Shown: piece after piece, positions 54,104 through 63,280 of the stretch | How positions within the stretch are numbered: the first letter of the stretch is position 1 | Layout of the letters: each line of letters opens with the position of its first letter | Source of the DNA: Flabesymbios commensalis | Lineage: Eukaryota > Annelida > Polychaeta > Terebellida > Flabelligeridae | DNA length: 64,000 nt | NCBI GenBank assembly: GCA_964017125.1 | Contig: OZ024912.1 | Coordinates: forward strand, 79,467,904-79,531,903 | Direction of reading: 5' to 3' | Position numbers and translations under genes: made by a program | The notes under the pieces: model-generated | Told to the model about the DNA's origin: nothing | Seen by the model: only the letters and a program-made list of their open reading frames with translations | The model's database searches: none

Positions 54104-54270
54104 GCAGCCACTGCTGCTGCTTTAAACTGCAATACAACAAATACAAACAGCAGTAACTGTTTACTTGTAAAGTAAGCAGTCATCGCTGTTTATCTTTGCA
54201 CGGCAAATCAGCCAGGACAACTATGAACTGCCGACATTACAATTAAGCGTTTACTGCTATTTGCCTTTGG
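54104..54270. repeat. FB-F foldback
   Basis: AACAGCAGTAACTGTTTACT / AAGTAAGCAGTCATCGCTGT with a TATCTTTGCACGG extension. Confidence 0.65.
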
Positions 54271-54509
54271 ACAACATTCGGACAACATTATTGTCGTTTG
54301 GCTTGGCACGGCTGTACAGACAAAGTCTTATCTGGGAAGACAGTCTGGTCAGAGAGAGGAGTAACTATGGGGACGGCGACAGCAGGGAACCCGTCGACAT
54401 GGAGACGGATTAACCACATGGAGGGGTGTCCTTGGCGACAGATTGCGTATCTGATCAGTAGGTGACGTAATCATTGTGATAGACTGGGGGGAGGTCAGGA
54501 TGTTATTCA
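54271..54509. other. no recognisable feature
   Basis: Somewhat GC-richer (54340-54440); nothing recognised. Confidence 0.3.
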
Positions 54510-54570
54510 AAGACAAACAGCAGTAACTGATTATAACAGAAGTACACCTCTACTTCTGCTTGCTGCTGCA
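54510..54570. repeat. FB-F arms
   Basis: AAGACAAACAGCAGTAACTG / CTACTTCTGCTTGCTGCTGC, worn. Confidence 0.45.
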
Positions 54571-54614
54571 TGACGACATAGTGATAGATATTGGACAAAA
54601 TTCACGCTGTCATT

Positions 54615-54722
54615 CCAGCAAACACAACACGTTGAAACAATGATGTTTTAATGTTGGCCCAACGTCTGCGACGCTGGCCCAACATTAAAACACCATTGTT
54701 TCAACGTGTCGTGTTTGCTGGG
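54615..54722. mobile_element. FB-E foldback, well preserved
   Basis: Two 54-base arms from CCAGCAAACACAACACGTTG with about four differences; most are G-T pairs if folded. Centre CCAACGTCTGCGACGCTGG. Confidence 0.85.
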
Positions 54723-54828
54723 ATAGTACGGGGAACAACAGTAACTGCTTACTTGTCTAGTAAACCTTTATTACTCTTTGTTCTTGACGCATAGGCGCTT
54801 TTCAGCTTATATATGGGGGATCGTCACT

Positions 54829-55020
54829 CTAATTTTACTAGGGTAAAGTCTCAATTTGCGGCACTACCCCAGTACATTTGGAGCATTACCCTAGTACATT
54901 TGGAATATTACTCTAGTACATTTGGAGCACTGCCCTAGTACATTTGGATCACTACCCTAGTACATTTGGAGCACTACTCTAGTACATTTGGAGCACTACT
55001 CTGGTACATTTGAAGTATCA
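54829..55020 (+). repeat. FB-K hairpin continuing into 22-bp tandem array
   Basis: CACTCTAATTTTACTAGGGT opens a hairpin whose return arm GGCACTACCCCAGTACATTT is followed by about seven 22-bp units beginning AGTACATTTGG at 54871, 54893, 54915, 54937, 54959, 54981 and 55003. Confidence 0.8.
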
Positions 55021-55159
55021 AATACCAATATTTGGGTAACTTTTATCGATGTTGAGTCAAGTTAGATTTGGAAAAGAAGGGGGCAGAACCCTGATCAACC
55101 ATTGTCGGATTAAAAAGGGGTCAGGACTTGCGAGTGATTAAACTTTATATCTTATCAAT

Positions 55160-55225
55160 GTTCTCGTGCGAAGACAAACAGCACTGACTGTATATTACTG
55201 AAGGAATCACTTACTGCTGTCTACG
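55160..55225. repeat. FB-F foldback
   Basis: GCGAAGACAAACAGCACTGA / AATCACTTACTGCTGTCTAC. Confidence 0.55.
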
Positions 55226-55348
55226 TTTTACATCTGATGTGATAATGATGCAAATCCTGTGTTTATTGCAGGACTTTACCAAAATAATGACATCATAAAT
55301 TATCATCATGTTCATTATCGTGTGAAGAAGTGTGTCAAAAAGCAGCAC

Positions 55349-55452
55349 CCCGCAAACACGAGAAATTCCCCTAATGTTCATATAATGTTGGGCCAGCGTC
55401 GTAGACACTGGCTCAACATTATATGAACATTGGGTGAACGTGTGGTGTTTGT
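55349..55452. mobile_element. FB-E foldback
   Basis: CCCGCAAACACGAGAAATTC, CATATAATGTTGGGCCAGCG, return GGCTCAACATTATATGAACA and GTGTGGTGTTTG. Inner arms TTCATATAATGTTG are exact. Confidence 0.7.
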
Positions 55453-55567
55453 CGTCTGGCGATGAATGATGTGTCTGTGAAGTGTGATCTATCAGGGGAA
55501 ATCCATACACTTCCCCCACGTAGAACAGAGCACTGAGAATGAGGGTAGGGAATCCATAGACATACAT

Positions 55568-55665
55568 CAGCATTAATTAGACGGTGTTTCAATGCTGGGC
55601 CAGCGTCGCAGACGGTGTACCAGCATTAAAACAACATTAGATCAACGGCTCGTGTTTGCGGGGAT
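55568..55665. mobile_element. FB-E foldback
   Basis: GGTGTTTCAATGCTGGGCCA, centre GCGTCGCAGACGG, return AGCATTAAAACAACATTAGA and CGGCTCGTGTTTGCGGGG. Confidence 0.65.
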
Positions 55666-56574
55666 GTTCTGTCGCAATCACCAGATGATGTATTCTACAT
55701 GTATTCGTTTTCAAGAAGGGAACTTATTAAAAAAGAGAACACATTGTTAAGGTTTAGTTGGGCTGAGCTGGGAATATGTCATCACACCGATATGCTGAGC
55801 CCCCGGGCTGAGCCATTGCTGCTATAATGTAGGGCCAGTGTTAGCGACGTTGGGCCCTGTCTTGTATTTGGTGGCCTCATCTCATTTTAAGACCCCCTGA
55901 ACAGTCTTGGTCATTATATATCACGCTGCCGGCATAACAATGGCAATAAGTTCTCACCAACTGCGGATTTGGGCAAAAATATGATGTGTAGAAACTGCCC
56001 TAAAAAGTTCTTTCAGGGGATCGTTTTAAAGTCATACAACCCATTGGTCCTATGATATATAGCTATTGGTCCTACGGCCCTTTGGCCCACCGCCCATTTG
56101 TCCTACGACCCATTAGACCTGCAGTTCATTTCGGGTTCATTTAAATTATAATTTCACACCAAAGACTTTGGGGAAGAGGTATTTTGGTCCACTTTCAGGT
56201 TTTTTTTACAATATACCAATGTATAAAAGACGTATGTTTGATTTATTCAAAGGAAAAATGAAATGAAATATCGGATACTTAGGCTATATGAGAGAAAGTT
56301 AATCAAAATTTCAATACTCTGAACAATGGTGCATTTTTTTTTAACCAAACATGAAGGTCTTTTTTTGTATACAGTATAAATGTCACGACACACGATATCA
56401 TAATCCACACCCAGCCACGACCTCAAATCATGGCCTATTCTAAAAAATACATTTAAATCGATCAAATGTTCACCCAATTGATTTTGTGTCTCGCTAACGC
56501 GAGCCACAACTAACGCGATCCTACAACTAAGGGAATTGAAATGGTACATGAATGAGTAGGTTCAGTGACCAGGG
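55666..56574. other. mostly unannotated
   Basis: GCTATAATGTAGGGCCAGTG (about 55820) is an FB-E trace, and TTTTGTGTCTCGCTAACGCG (about 56482) a pB-A2 hairpin trace. No gene. Confidence 0.35.
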
Positions 56575-56640
56575 GTAATATGTGTGAAGCGCACAGAGCA
56601 TTGTGTGTGCGCTATATAATAACTCACCATTATTATCATG
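56575..56640 (+). mobile_element. LINE 3' tail fragment
   Basis: GAAGCGCACAGAGCATTGTG and TGCGCTATATAATAACTC have the 'GCGCTATATAA' layout of L2/CR1-group 3' ends, then ATTATTATCATG. Confidence 0.4.
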
Positions 56641-56924
56641 TTAATATTTTTAGTCTGTTGTGCCTTAGTACTTCATCACCTGGATCCTCCACTAAGGGAG
56701 GTTAAGTACCCTAGCAAACAAGTGACATTAAACCATTGGCTAACCGTGTCTAGTCTGCCCAGTCAGAGGTGTGATCTGGTTTGTAATACACGGCACGGTG
56801 GTCTAATTAGGGCTGATGGAATCATCAATAAGTCAGACATCAACAGCCTTGACCTACTTAACAACAGTCTGAGCAAATCTGTCCAAATCTGTACAGAGAA
56901 ACATACCGCTCTCTAAAGGCAAAA
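56641..56924. other. no recognisable feature
   Basis: A 92-codon frame (56638-56916) has no recognised motif. Confidence 0.3.
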
Positions 56925-57255
56925 AGGCGTGTCTGCTTACTTGCAAAGTGAGCAGATACGCCTTCTGGTTTTGCACTGCAGCATATCAATATAACGACTC
57001 ACTAGTAAGACAAACTGTTACTGCTGTTTATATTTGCAAAGCAAAGTCAAACAACATTAATTGCTCAAGTAAGCAGTTAGTGTTGTTCGTCTTTGCACGG
57101 CGGTCAGTATGGTAGAACTCGATGGCAGAAGAGAATCCTGATGTTCAAAAGACAAACAGTTGTAACAATGAAGTAAAAAAAATGTAAGTAAAAACAGTAA
57201 CTGTTTCATATTTATATAAGAAGTTACACTGTTTGCCTTTGCAGTAGTAACTGCT
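56925..57255. repeat. FB-F cluster incl. long form
   Basis: AAGGCGTGTCTGCTTACTTG / AAGTGAGCAGATACGCCTTC is one clean hairpin. 57050-57200 is the long form with the GAACTCGATGGCAGAAGAGA spacer also found near 24955. Further arms reach 57255. Confidence 0.7.
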
Positions 57256-57259
57256 TCAT

Positions 57260-57368
57260 CCCAGCAAGCACAAAACATTTGTATAACAATTGTACAATGT
57301 TGGACCAACGTCGAAGACGTTGAGCCGACGTTGTACAAATGTTATACAAATGTTTTGTGTTTGCTGGG
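57260..57368. mobile_element. FB-E foldback, second subfamily
   Basis: CCCAGCAAGCACAAAACATT and AATGTTTTGTGTTTGCTGGG; TGTATAACAATTGTACAATG / TTGTACAAATGTTATACAAA; centre CCAACGTCGAAGACGTTGAG. Confidence 0.8.
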
Positions 57369-57374
57369 ATATCA

Positions 57375-57485
57375 GAGTAAGCAGCTAGACTGTTTGCCTT
57401 TGACTCACAGTGCATAGACAAACAATAGTAACGGCTTGCTTGTCACGTAAGTAGTTACCATGGTTACTGTTGTTTGCCTTCTATG
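57375..57485. repeat. FB-F arms
   Basis: GTAAGCAGCTAGACTGTTTG, AGACAAACAATAGTAACGGC and GTTACTGTTGTTTGCCTTC. Confidence 0.55.
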
Positions 57486-57489
57486 ACCG

Positions 57490-57760
57490 ACCCAGTAAAC
57501 ACGAGACTATGATGTTTTAAAGTTGGCCCATCGTCTGTGACGCTGGTCTAAAGTCGATCCCCGCACTGTAAGAGTAAACATATTTCTAATGACCGTAAAC
57601 CCATAACATAGGTAATCTAATGAATCGAAAAGAGCTAACTAAGACATTTATGATGATTTCAAATTGTAATAAAAACATTTGGTCTCCATGGTTTACATAA
57701 ACTATATTCAGCGCTTCAAGGGTTGTGCCATCATTGATTCAACGCCTCGATCATCTCACA
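57490..57760. mobile_element. FB-E interrupted by pB-B
   Basis: CCCAGTAAACACGAGACTAT to GTCTGTGACGCTGG lies left, and GCCATCATTGATTCAACGCC lies right, of the pB-B fragment. Confidence 0.65.
57546..57725 (-). mobile_element. pB-B MITE nested in FB-E
   Basis: TCTAAAGTCGATCCCCGCAC, CATAACATAGGTAATCTAAT and CAGCGCTTCAAGGGTT. Only the return half of the hairpin is present, so one end was lost on or after insertion. Confidence 0.65.
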
Positions 57761-57929
57761 TGCCAATTATAACACGTAATTCAGTGATGCAGGTTTACAG
57801 ACGAAACGACAGGAGCTGAATCACTGTTGCTCTTGGTCCTATGCCGAGATTCTGAATTTAAAAGGGGGGGGGGGGGGCACCCCATGTATAAAAACAAATT
57901 TAGGTGTTTTGCAGTTAATTTTGTGAGGG

Positions 57930-58110
57930 CTTGGCACTCTAAATTTACTAGGGTAGTGCTTCAAGTCGAGGCACTACCCTAGTAAATTTAGTATGCCGAA
58001 TACGATATTTTTTGCAATTTTTAAAAAATGTCGGAATTTGTCACTCTAAATTGACTAGGGTAGTGTCCCAAGTTGGGGCACTACCCTAGTAAGTTTAGAG
58101 TGTCAAATAC
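57930..58110. repeat. two FB-K hairpins in tandem
   Basis: GCACTCTAAATTTACTAGGG / CCCTAGTAAATTTAGTATGC and TCACTCTAAATTGACTAGGG / CCCTAGTAAGTTTAGAGTG lie about 85 bp apart with shared flanks (AATACKATATTTTT). Confidence 0.75.
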
Positions 58111-58920
58111 TGATATTTTTACAATATTTCTCATTTTTGGAAAAAGAGGGTCCGGACCCCCATTTTCCCAAAAAAATGCCCTGACACCCCCCCCCCCCCC
58201 CGCCCTCTGGATCCGCCATGATACCAACCTAACCGATTAGATCAGAGATCAGTTAACTCTATGATCAGAGTGAATATTGATAGCAATACCAAGACGTTGA
58301 AGCCAATACGAAATCAGATTAAGGTAAATCTGATTACATACATACTGCTTTATTCCGCGGTATTTGTTGAGTGGAACGAAAACAACGCTGCTGTCATGGT
58401 GATTACATCAGGACCAAGTTACAGGAAGCTGGTCTCACTTCCCTGTCATGTTGTCTCACGACAAATGTAATGTACTGCCAGTACAATGTATGACAGCGAG
58501 AGTACAGTCTTGATGAGCATTGTAGCAAAATCTTGATAAGATGTAGATAGATAGTTATTTCGTTGACATAGATAAGAAGTCTTTACAGACTTATTTGTCC
58601 TAGTGATATGTATGCATGTATATACAACATACATGTAGTTTAGTTAAGTAAAATCACACGAGAATATACATGTTATCGCATACAGGATGGAAATCGTAAG
58701 TGGCATTGCCGTAATAAGAAACTGGATATTTTGAAAATGTGAATGCTGACTACTTAAAAAAAATAGCATTACCAAGATATGAAGACAAAATTAAAATGTT
58801 TCCCGCATCAAAACACAAACTGTAGTAAGCCTGTTGTAAAACAGTTTCTTAGAATTCTAACGCAAAATTAATGATAGTTTTAAAATGATGAAGACTTCAT
58901 CTCGATTGTTACTAACCTGG
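58111..58920. other. no recognisable feature
   Basis: A C14-15 run near 58187 and GTATGCATGTATATACAACA words near 58608. No gene. Confidence 0.35.
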
Positions 58921-59240
58921 CCGGGGGGCCTAGGGTAGTGGTTTAGCACCGCTGCCTTTCACGCCAGAGTTCGGGGTTCGGTTCCCGGTCTCGGCGGTTT
59001 CAAAGAAACAAAAATGTTTTTTCCCCATCCACGTGTGAAAGTCAGTATTGTGGGGAGCCTTCGTGACCGAGAGGTAGCGTGCTCGGCCTCAGACCACCAA
59101 GGCTCGAATTTCATTTCGAATCCTGTGTCTGGAGAACAGTGTCATCTCATTCATCTAACCATCCTCAGGAGGTTCTCCTGGCCCAGTTTAGCCCATATGT
59201 GCACAAAGGTGGCCTAAAGCCCGATTCATTTCATTTTTGT
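58921..59240 (+). mobile_element. dimeric tRNA-SINE, full length
   Basis: Head resembles tRNA-Glu(TTC): GCCTAGGGTAGTGGTTTAGC, CTTTCACGCC, GGGGTTCGGTTCCCGG. Linker TTTCAAAGAAACAAAAATG; second unit GGGGAGCCTTCGTGACCGAG with AGGTAGCG and a box-B-like GGCTCGAATTTC; tail GGAGGTTCTCCTGGCCC to CATTTCATTTT. The 67- and 116-codon frames over it are artefacts. Confidence 0.85.
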
Positions 59241-59350
59241 TACTACCCTGATGCCATAGCACGGCTCTATCTGACACAGCGACATCCATTTTTAAATGGA
59301 ATAGTTCTGATACGATCTCTTGTCATCACCAGCGGAAAATGTTCTAGTTT

Positions 59351-59580
59351 TAACCCTTTGACTTCCAGGCCGGGGTGCATGCCAGGATCCAGATATACTG
59401 GTGTAGGAATTCTATTTTTCGTCATTTGAAGCTGGAATTGCTAACGCAATTTCCAGCTTCAAATGACGAAAAATACATAAATGTAGTATATATTTGACGA
59501 AAATTTGTGTCATTTTATGGTTACGTTCATCGACGAATGACGACGGGAATTTCTGTCATGTATGGTAGTGAAAAGGTTAA
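59351..59580 (-). mobile_element. pB-D MITE, complete
   Basis: TTAACCCTTTGACTTCC to GGTAGTGAAAAGGTTAA. Hairpin TTTTTCGTCATTTGAAGCTG / CAGCTTCAAATGACGAAAAA with apex (minus) TTGC-GTTA-GCAA; stem of about 28 bp with a one-base offset. Confidence 0.8.
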
Positions 59581-59799
59581 TAGGTACTTGAAATATTGGT
59601 ATCTAATATTTTCGGTAGGAGTGTTTTTACACTGCGTAAATAACATGGCGGTCACTGTGACCGGGTCCGCTGCTAAGTGAATTAACTAGACAGCCGGTAT
59701 TGCGGGGCAGCTTGTTGGGAAAGCCATCAAAACTACATTTTACGTTGTTAAATATAATGTGGATCTGCTGTGTGAGCCCAATGTGTGTGACTGCACTGC

Positions 59800-59885
59800 A
59801 AAGCACTCGAAGGCGGGTGAAGTGGTTAAAGCTGCCTGCTTGGAAAGTCGGAGATCGCGGGCTCGAACCCCACTCTGGCCAGCTA
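59800..59885 (+). mobile_element. tRNA-SINE head only
   Basis: GTGAAGTGGTTAAAGCTGCC, CTTGGAAAGTCGG and GCGGGCTCGAACCCC; tRNA-Thr-like head without linker or second unit. Confidence 0.65.
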
Positions 59886-59929
59886 GCATTGGCTGATTGC
59901 TCTTGTTTGTTGGCGAGCTGGTTCAGGCC

Positions 59930-60136
59930 CAGGAAACATTATATTGACTCAATGTTGTTTTGATGTTGGTCACCGTCTGCGACACTGACCCAACATTAAA
60001 CCAACATCGGGCCAATGCATCGTGTTTCCTGAAACAACGAATAATTACACCAATGTTGACTTAATGTTGGCCCACCGTCTACGACGCTGGCCCAACATTA
60101 AGTCAACATTGGGTCAATGTTTTGTGCATCTCGGGG
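59930..60136. mobile_element. two FB-E foldbacks side by side
   Basis: First: GACTCAATGTTGTTTTGATG, GTCACCGTCTGCGACACTGA, ATTAAACCAACATCGGGCCA. Second: TTGACTTAATGTTGGCCCAC, CGTCTACGACGCTGG, CCCAACATTAAGTCAACATT. The second has exact ~20-base inner arms. Confidence 0.7.
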
Positions 60137-60162
60137 TGTTGCTACAGGAGCTGTCACTGACA

Positions 60163-60305
60163 CTGTAGATCTAGTAGTATTCGCGAGGTTTTAATTTTCG
60201 CGAATTTAACGAGGAGGACAAATTCGTGAATTTAAAAATTTGTAAAAAGTTTAAAAATCATAAATTCGGGAAAATCCTCACACGTGAAAATTACCAGATC
60301 TACAG
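60163..60305. mobile_element. FB-M element, complete
   Basis: Ends CTGTAGATCTAGTAGTATTC and GAAAATTACCAGATCTACAG are inverted; the interior repeats CGCGAATTTAACG / AAATTCGTGAATTT. Length 143 bp. Confidence 0.65.
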
Positions 60306-60327
60306 TATGCATCTCTCTCTGCTCGTT

Positions 60328-60700
60328 AACCCTCACAACGCTGCAATAATGTCATACAAACCATGGAGACCAAAGGGTTGTTTTCAACTTTAAATCATCA
60401 TAAAAGTCTTAGTTACTAGTACGCTGAATCTACGAACTGGGACGGCAAACGGACAATGATAACGAGCCTGATTCGGATTTGCAGCGCCTCTGAGCTCGGG
60501 ACACCGGGGATTTAGGCGCCTTAGAAGTTATTTATTTCATTTCATATCTTTCCGCTTCATTTGAATACCTATGTTATGGGTCTACGGCCATTATACATTT
60601 TTAATTTTTTCAGTGCTGGGACCGACTTTATACGTCAGAATCTGACGTATAAATTCGTCAGAATCTGACGTCTAAAGTCGGTCCCACTGAAAGGGTAAAT
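60328..60700 (+). mobile_element. pB-B MITE split by a LINE tail
   Basis: TTAACCCTCACAACGC to AAAAGTCTTAGTTA lies left; TCTTTCCGCTTCATTTGAAT to GTCCCACTGAAAGGGTAA lies right of the fragment at 60413-60547. Confidence 0.75.
60413..60547 (+). mobile_element. LINE 3' tail in pB-B
   Basis: GCGCCTCTGAGCTCGGGACA and GGGGATTTAGGCGCCTTAGA match the 3' UTR of the LINE at 18597-18905 (minus). The end here is ATTTATTTCATTTCAT, not (ATTGA)n. Confidence 0.65.
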
Positions 60701-61032
60701 GAGCTCATATCTCACACCCTGTGTTTATTAAGGAGCTCTGGAGGGGCTGTGCCACCCTGTGCAAATACATTACCTCAGGCAATAGTCATAGAACTGCAAT
60801 TAATACCGTCTTTGCCTCTGGCATATGCCTACCTCTGTCATGCCTCTGGTAAATATAACACATCACCACAGCTCTAATCGCTCTAATATGACAATTTAGG
60901 GCGATGGTTGCTCAATAAAGACATTATATAACATTAATGATGTACATGTCGGCAAATGGACGGCCATGGGGAGTATAGTCACGTCTAAACAGCCATCTTC
61001 TCCGTAGTAAGCCGTCGTTCGCATTTGTACTT

Positions 61033-61130
61033 GTAGTTGTACGATAAATCACAGGCTTCGGATTGGTTGAGATGGCCATCTCAACCAATTCGAAGCCTAC
61101 GATATATCATAACTTGAACGAGAATACGGG
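61033..61130. mobile_element. FB-H foldback
   Basis: GATAAATCACAGGCTTCGGA and GATTGGTTGAGATGGCCATC, then TCGAAGCCTACGATATATCA and GAGAATACGGGG. Arms share the GGTTGAG variant (other copies GGTCGAG) on both sides. Confidence 0.75.
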
Positions 61131-61199
61131 GACAACCGAGCACAGGAAAATATCAGTATCAGGCCTACATATTTACTGCTTTCGCTGCACTACAGTGTA

Positions 61200-61330
61200 T
61201 ATATATAAATGGCAGTGGCTAATCGTACGTGATTATTCATAATGTAACTCTATGGGCAGCCTCGTTTACGAAATGACGGGCTCCCATTGACTCCCAATAT
61301 AACTTTCCCGTACGAATAGCCACTCTGATA
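61200..61330. repeat. solitary long foldback
   Basis: ATATATAAATGGCAGTGGCT..GTACG and ATGTAACTCTATGGGCAGCC pair with GGGCTCCCATTGACTCCCAA..CGTACGAATAGCCACTCTGA. Stem of about 55 bases with mismatches. Confidence 0.65.
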
Positions 61331-61454
61331 TAAATATTTACGTTTTTCAGTGTGGACAAAGTTTTAAGGCGTTTTTGACTGGAATCGCATCAGATGCAGG
61401 TCTGGATCTTTTTTGTCGAGGAAAATAACAGATCTAATTTTAAACGTATGGGTC

Positions 61455-61510
61455 TTTGTCAGCCATTTGAAGCTTGTGATTTAGTTAGAGATTACAGCCT
61501 CAAATGATTG
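61455..61510. mobile_element. pB-D-like hairpin, worn
   Basis: GCCATTTGAAGCTTGTGATT / AGATTACAGCCTCAAATGAT; the apex no longer fits GNNA. Confidence 0.4.
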
Positions 61511-61539
61511 AAAATGAAGCAAATCAGATCGATAATCTA

Positions 61540-61625
61540 CCAGTACTGGTGCAATTATGGCACACCGTCCACAATTCTGGCCCAAAATTAAATCAGCGTT
61601 GGTTCAACGTCTAGTGTGAGCTAGT
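61540..61625. mobile_element. FB-E foldback, worn
   Basis: ATTATGGCACACCGTCCACA / TTCTGGCCCAAAATTAAATC; right end GTTCAACGTCTAGTG. Confidence 0.4.
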
Positions 61626-61696
61626 GTATATAATGTGTAAGAGATATTCATTATTATTCATACATTTAAAAGAAAATACGTTTAGTTGTGGCTTAT

Positions 61697-61942
61697 CAAC
61701 CCTTACAACGCTGAAATAGCTGTATATAGATCATGAAGACCAAAGGGGTTTTTCCACTTTGAAACCATAAATGTCTGAGTGAGCTCCTTTCGCTTCATTT
61801 GAATATCTATGTCATGCGTCTACGGTTATTATAGATGTTTCACTTTTTCAGTGTGAGGTGGACTTTAAACGTCACAATATGACGTCTACGGACGTCATAT
61901 TGTGACGTCTAATGTCGATCCCCGCGCTGAAACCGTTAACAC
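61697..61942 (+). mobile_element. pB-B MITE with doubly changed stem
   Basis: CCCTTACAACGCTGAAATAG to CCCCGCGCTGAAACCGTTAA. Arms GTCACAATATGACGTC / GACGTCATATTGTGAC differ from the family's GTCAGAATCTGACGTC at matching positions on both sides. Confidence 0.8.
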
Positions 61943-62689
61943 GGTAATTAAGTGACACATGACTTAAATCATCATAAAATAGTATTATATTTGGTTTGTT
62001 ACCTTATATTTTTGACAGAGTAATATAACTGAATAGCTTACAATATATCAAACTCTATTATTTACTCGTGTCTGGTTTTGTTTCTGAAAACATTCAAGTC
62101 AATAAGAAATATTTTGTGATATTTCAGATAAGATCAATAATGTAATATAATAGTAGCCCAACTGTTTTTTAGCTTTACAACGCATGTGGCTAAGATGTGT
62201 AAATTTTCTTATTCCGTCCCCTTGTCTTTGAAAGGATGCATCAGTCACTGCACGAAGTCGCATAGAACATTTTCATTTCCACGGGGTCCATTCCTTTTAT
62301 TTTAATAAAGTGTGTGTGCTATTTTCTTCTTTGCACCTCTTTTGTATGATTCGTATGCGCCTGTCATGTATGACAGATGTAGTCGCAGCATGGGCAAATT
62401 TTATTAGATAATTATGTTTTTTTTATTTTTGTGCTGTAATTGATAGATTGTATTTTAGATCGACTCGTCTCGACGGGGTGCTCAGTTGTCTTCTATATAA
62501 TTCGACTTAAGCTGGCTATAAATTGACAAGAAAACACCATATTAACATTATCTAAGCATACCGTGAACCAGCATAAAATGTGGGCTACTTTCTAACACTA
62601 TTTTATCATCTCCAAGTATAGTGTAAAACAGGTAAAATGGGAGTCAATTACTGCTATTTCTCTTTGTAGGGCAGACTTATGTTCTATTT
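61943..62689. other. no recognisable feature
   Basis: AT-rich unique-looking stretch; nothing seen on either strand. Confidence 0.35.
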
Positions 62690-62990
62690 GTAACGTGAGC
62701 AGCTACCTGGTTACTATTGTTTTACCTGATATAGTAATCAGTTACTGTTGTTTTATCTGTAAAGTAAACAGTTAGTGCTGTTTTACTTGGTAAATTAAAC
62801 AGTTACCGCTTTTTACTGGACTGGGTGAAGTAAGCAGTTACTGCTGTTTTACTTGGTAAAGTAAAAGGTTACTGTTGTTTTACCTGGATAAGTATGCAGT
62901 TACTGGTGTTTTACTTCGTAAAGTAAGCAGTTACTGCTGTTTTGCCAGGTGAAGTAAGCGATTACTGAGGCTTTACTTCTTCGGGCAGAC
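62690..62990 (+). repeat. 31-bp tandem array of FB-F arms
   Basis: GTAAGCAGTTACTGCTGTTT-type units start at 62734, 62764, about 62795, 62830, 62861, 62892, 62923 and 62954, all in one orientation, with spacer TACTTGGTAAA. Confidence 0.8.
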
Positions 62991-63199
62991 TGATGTTTTC
63001 CTTTACCAAGTTAGAAGTTTTTTTCCCATTGCAGGGCAGTGTTTTCAGTTTTTGCTTGATAATGTTTTTTCTTGTCTGGGTTGATCTGATGCAGACAGAT
63101 TAGATGTAGTGGGGCGAGGCGCAGGTGGTCCCCGGGTGACCCAAGGAGTACCACCTCCAGCCCTCAGCATCCGCCACAGTCTATACACACAAATAACGG

Positions 63200-63280
63200 A
63201 ATCAATGCTGGTTTAATATTGGTACAGAGTCGTAGACGCTGGTCCAGCATTAAACCAGCATCGACATTTACTGGGCACCG
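63200..63280. mobile_element. FB-E foldback
   Basis: AATGCTGGTTTAATATTGGT / CCAGCATTAAACCAGCATCG, centre GAGTCGTAGACGCTGG. Confidence 0.65.

Noticed and set aside
59014-59429. Overlapping frames of 67 and 116 codons
   Set aside because: Both read through the full-length dimeric SINE.
2085-61942. GACGTCAGA palindromes as CREB/ATF binding sites
   Set aside because: The motif is fixed by membership in the pB-B hairpin; canonical TGACGTCA is mostly absent and there is no promoter context.
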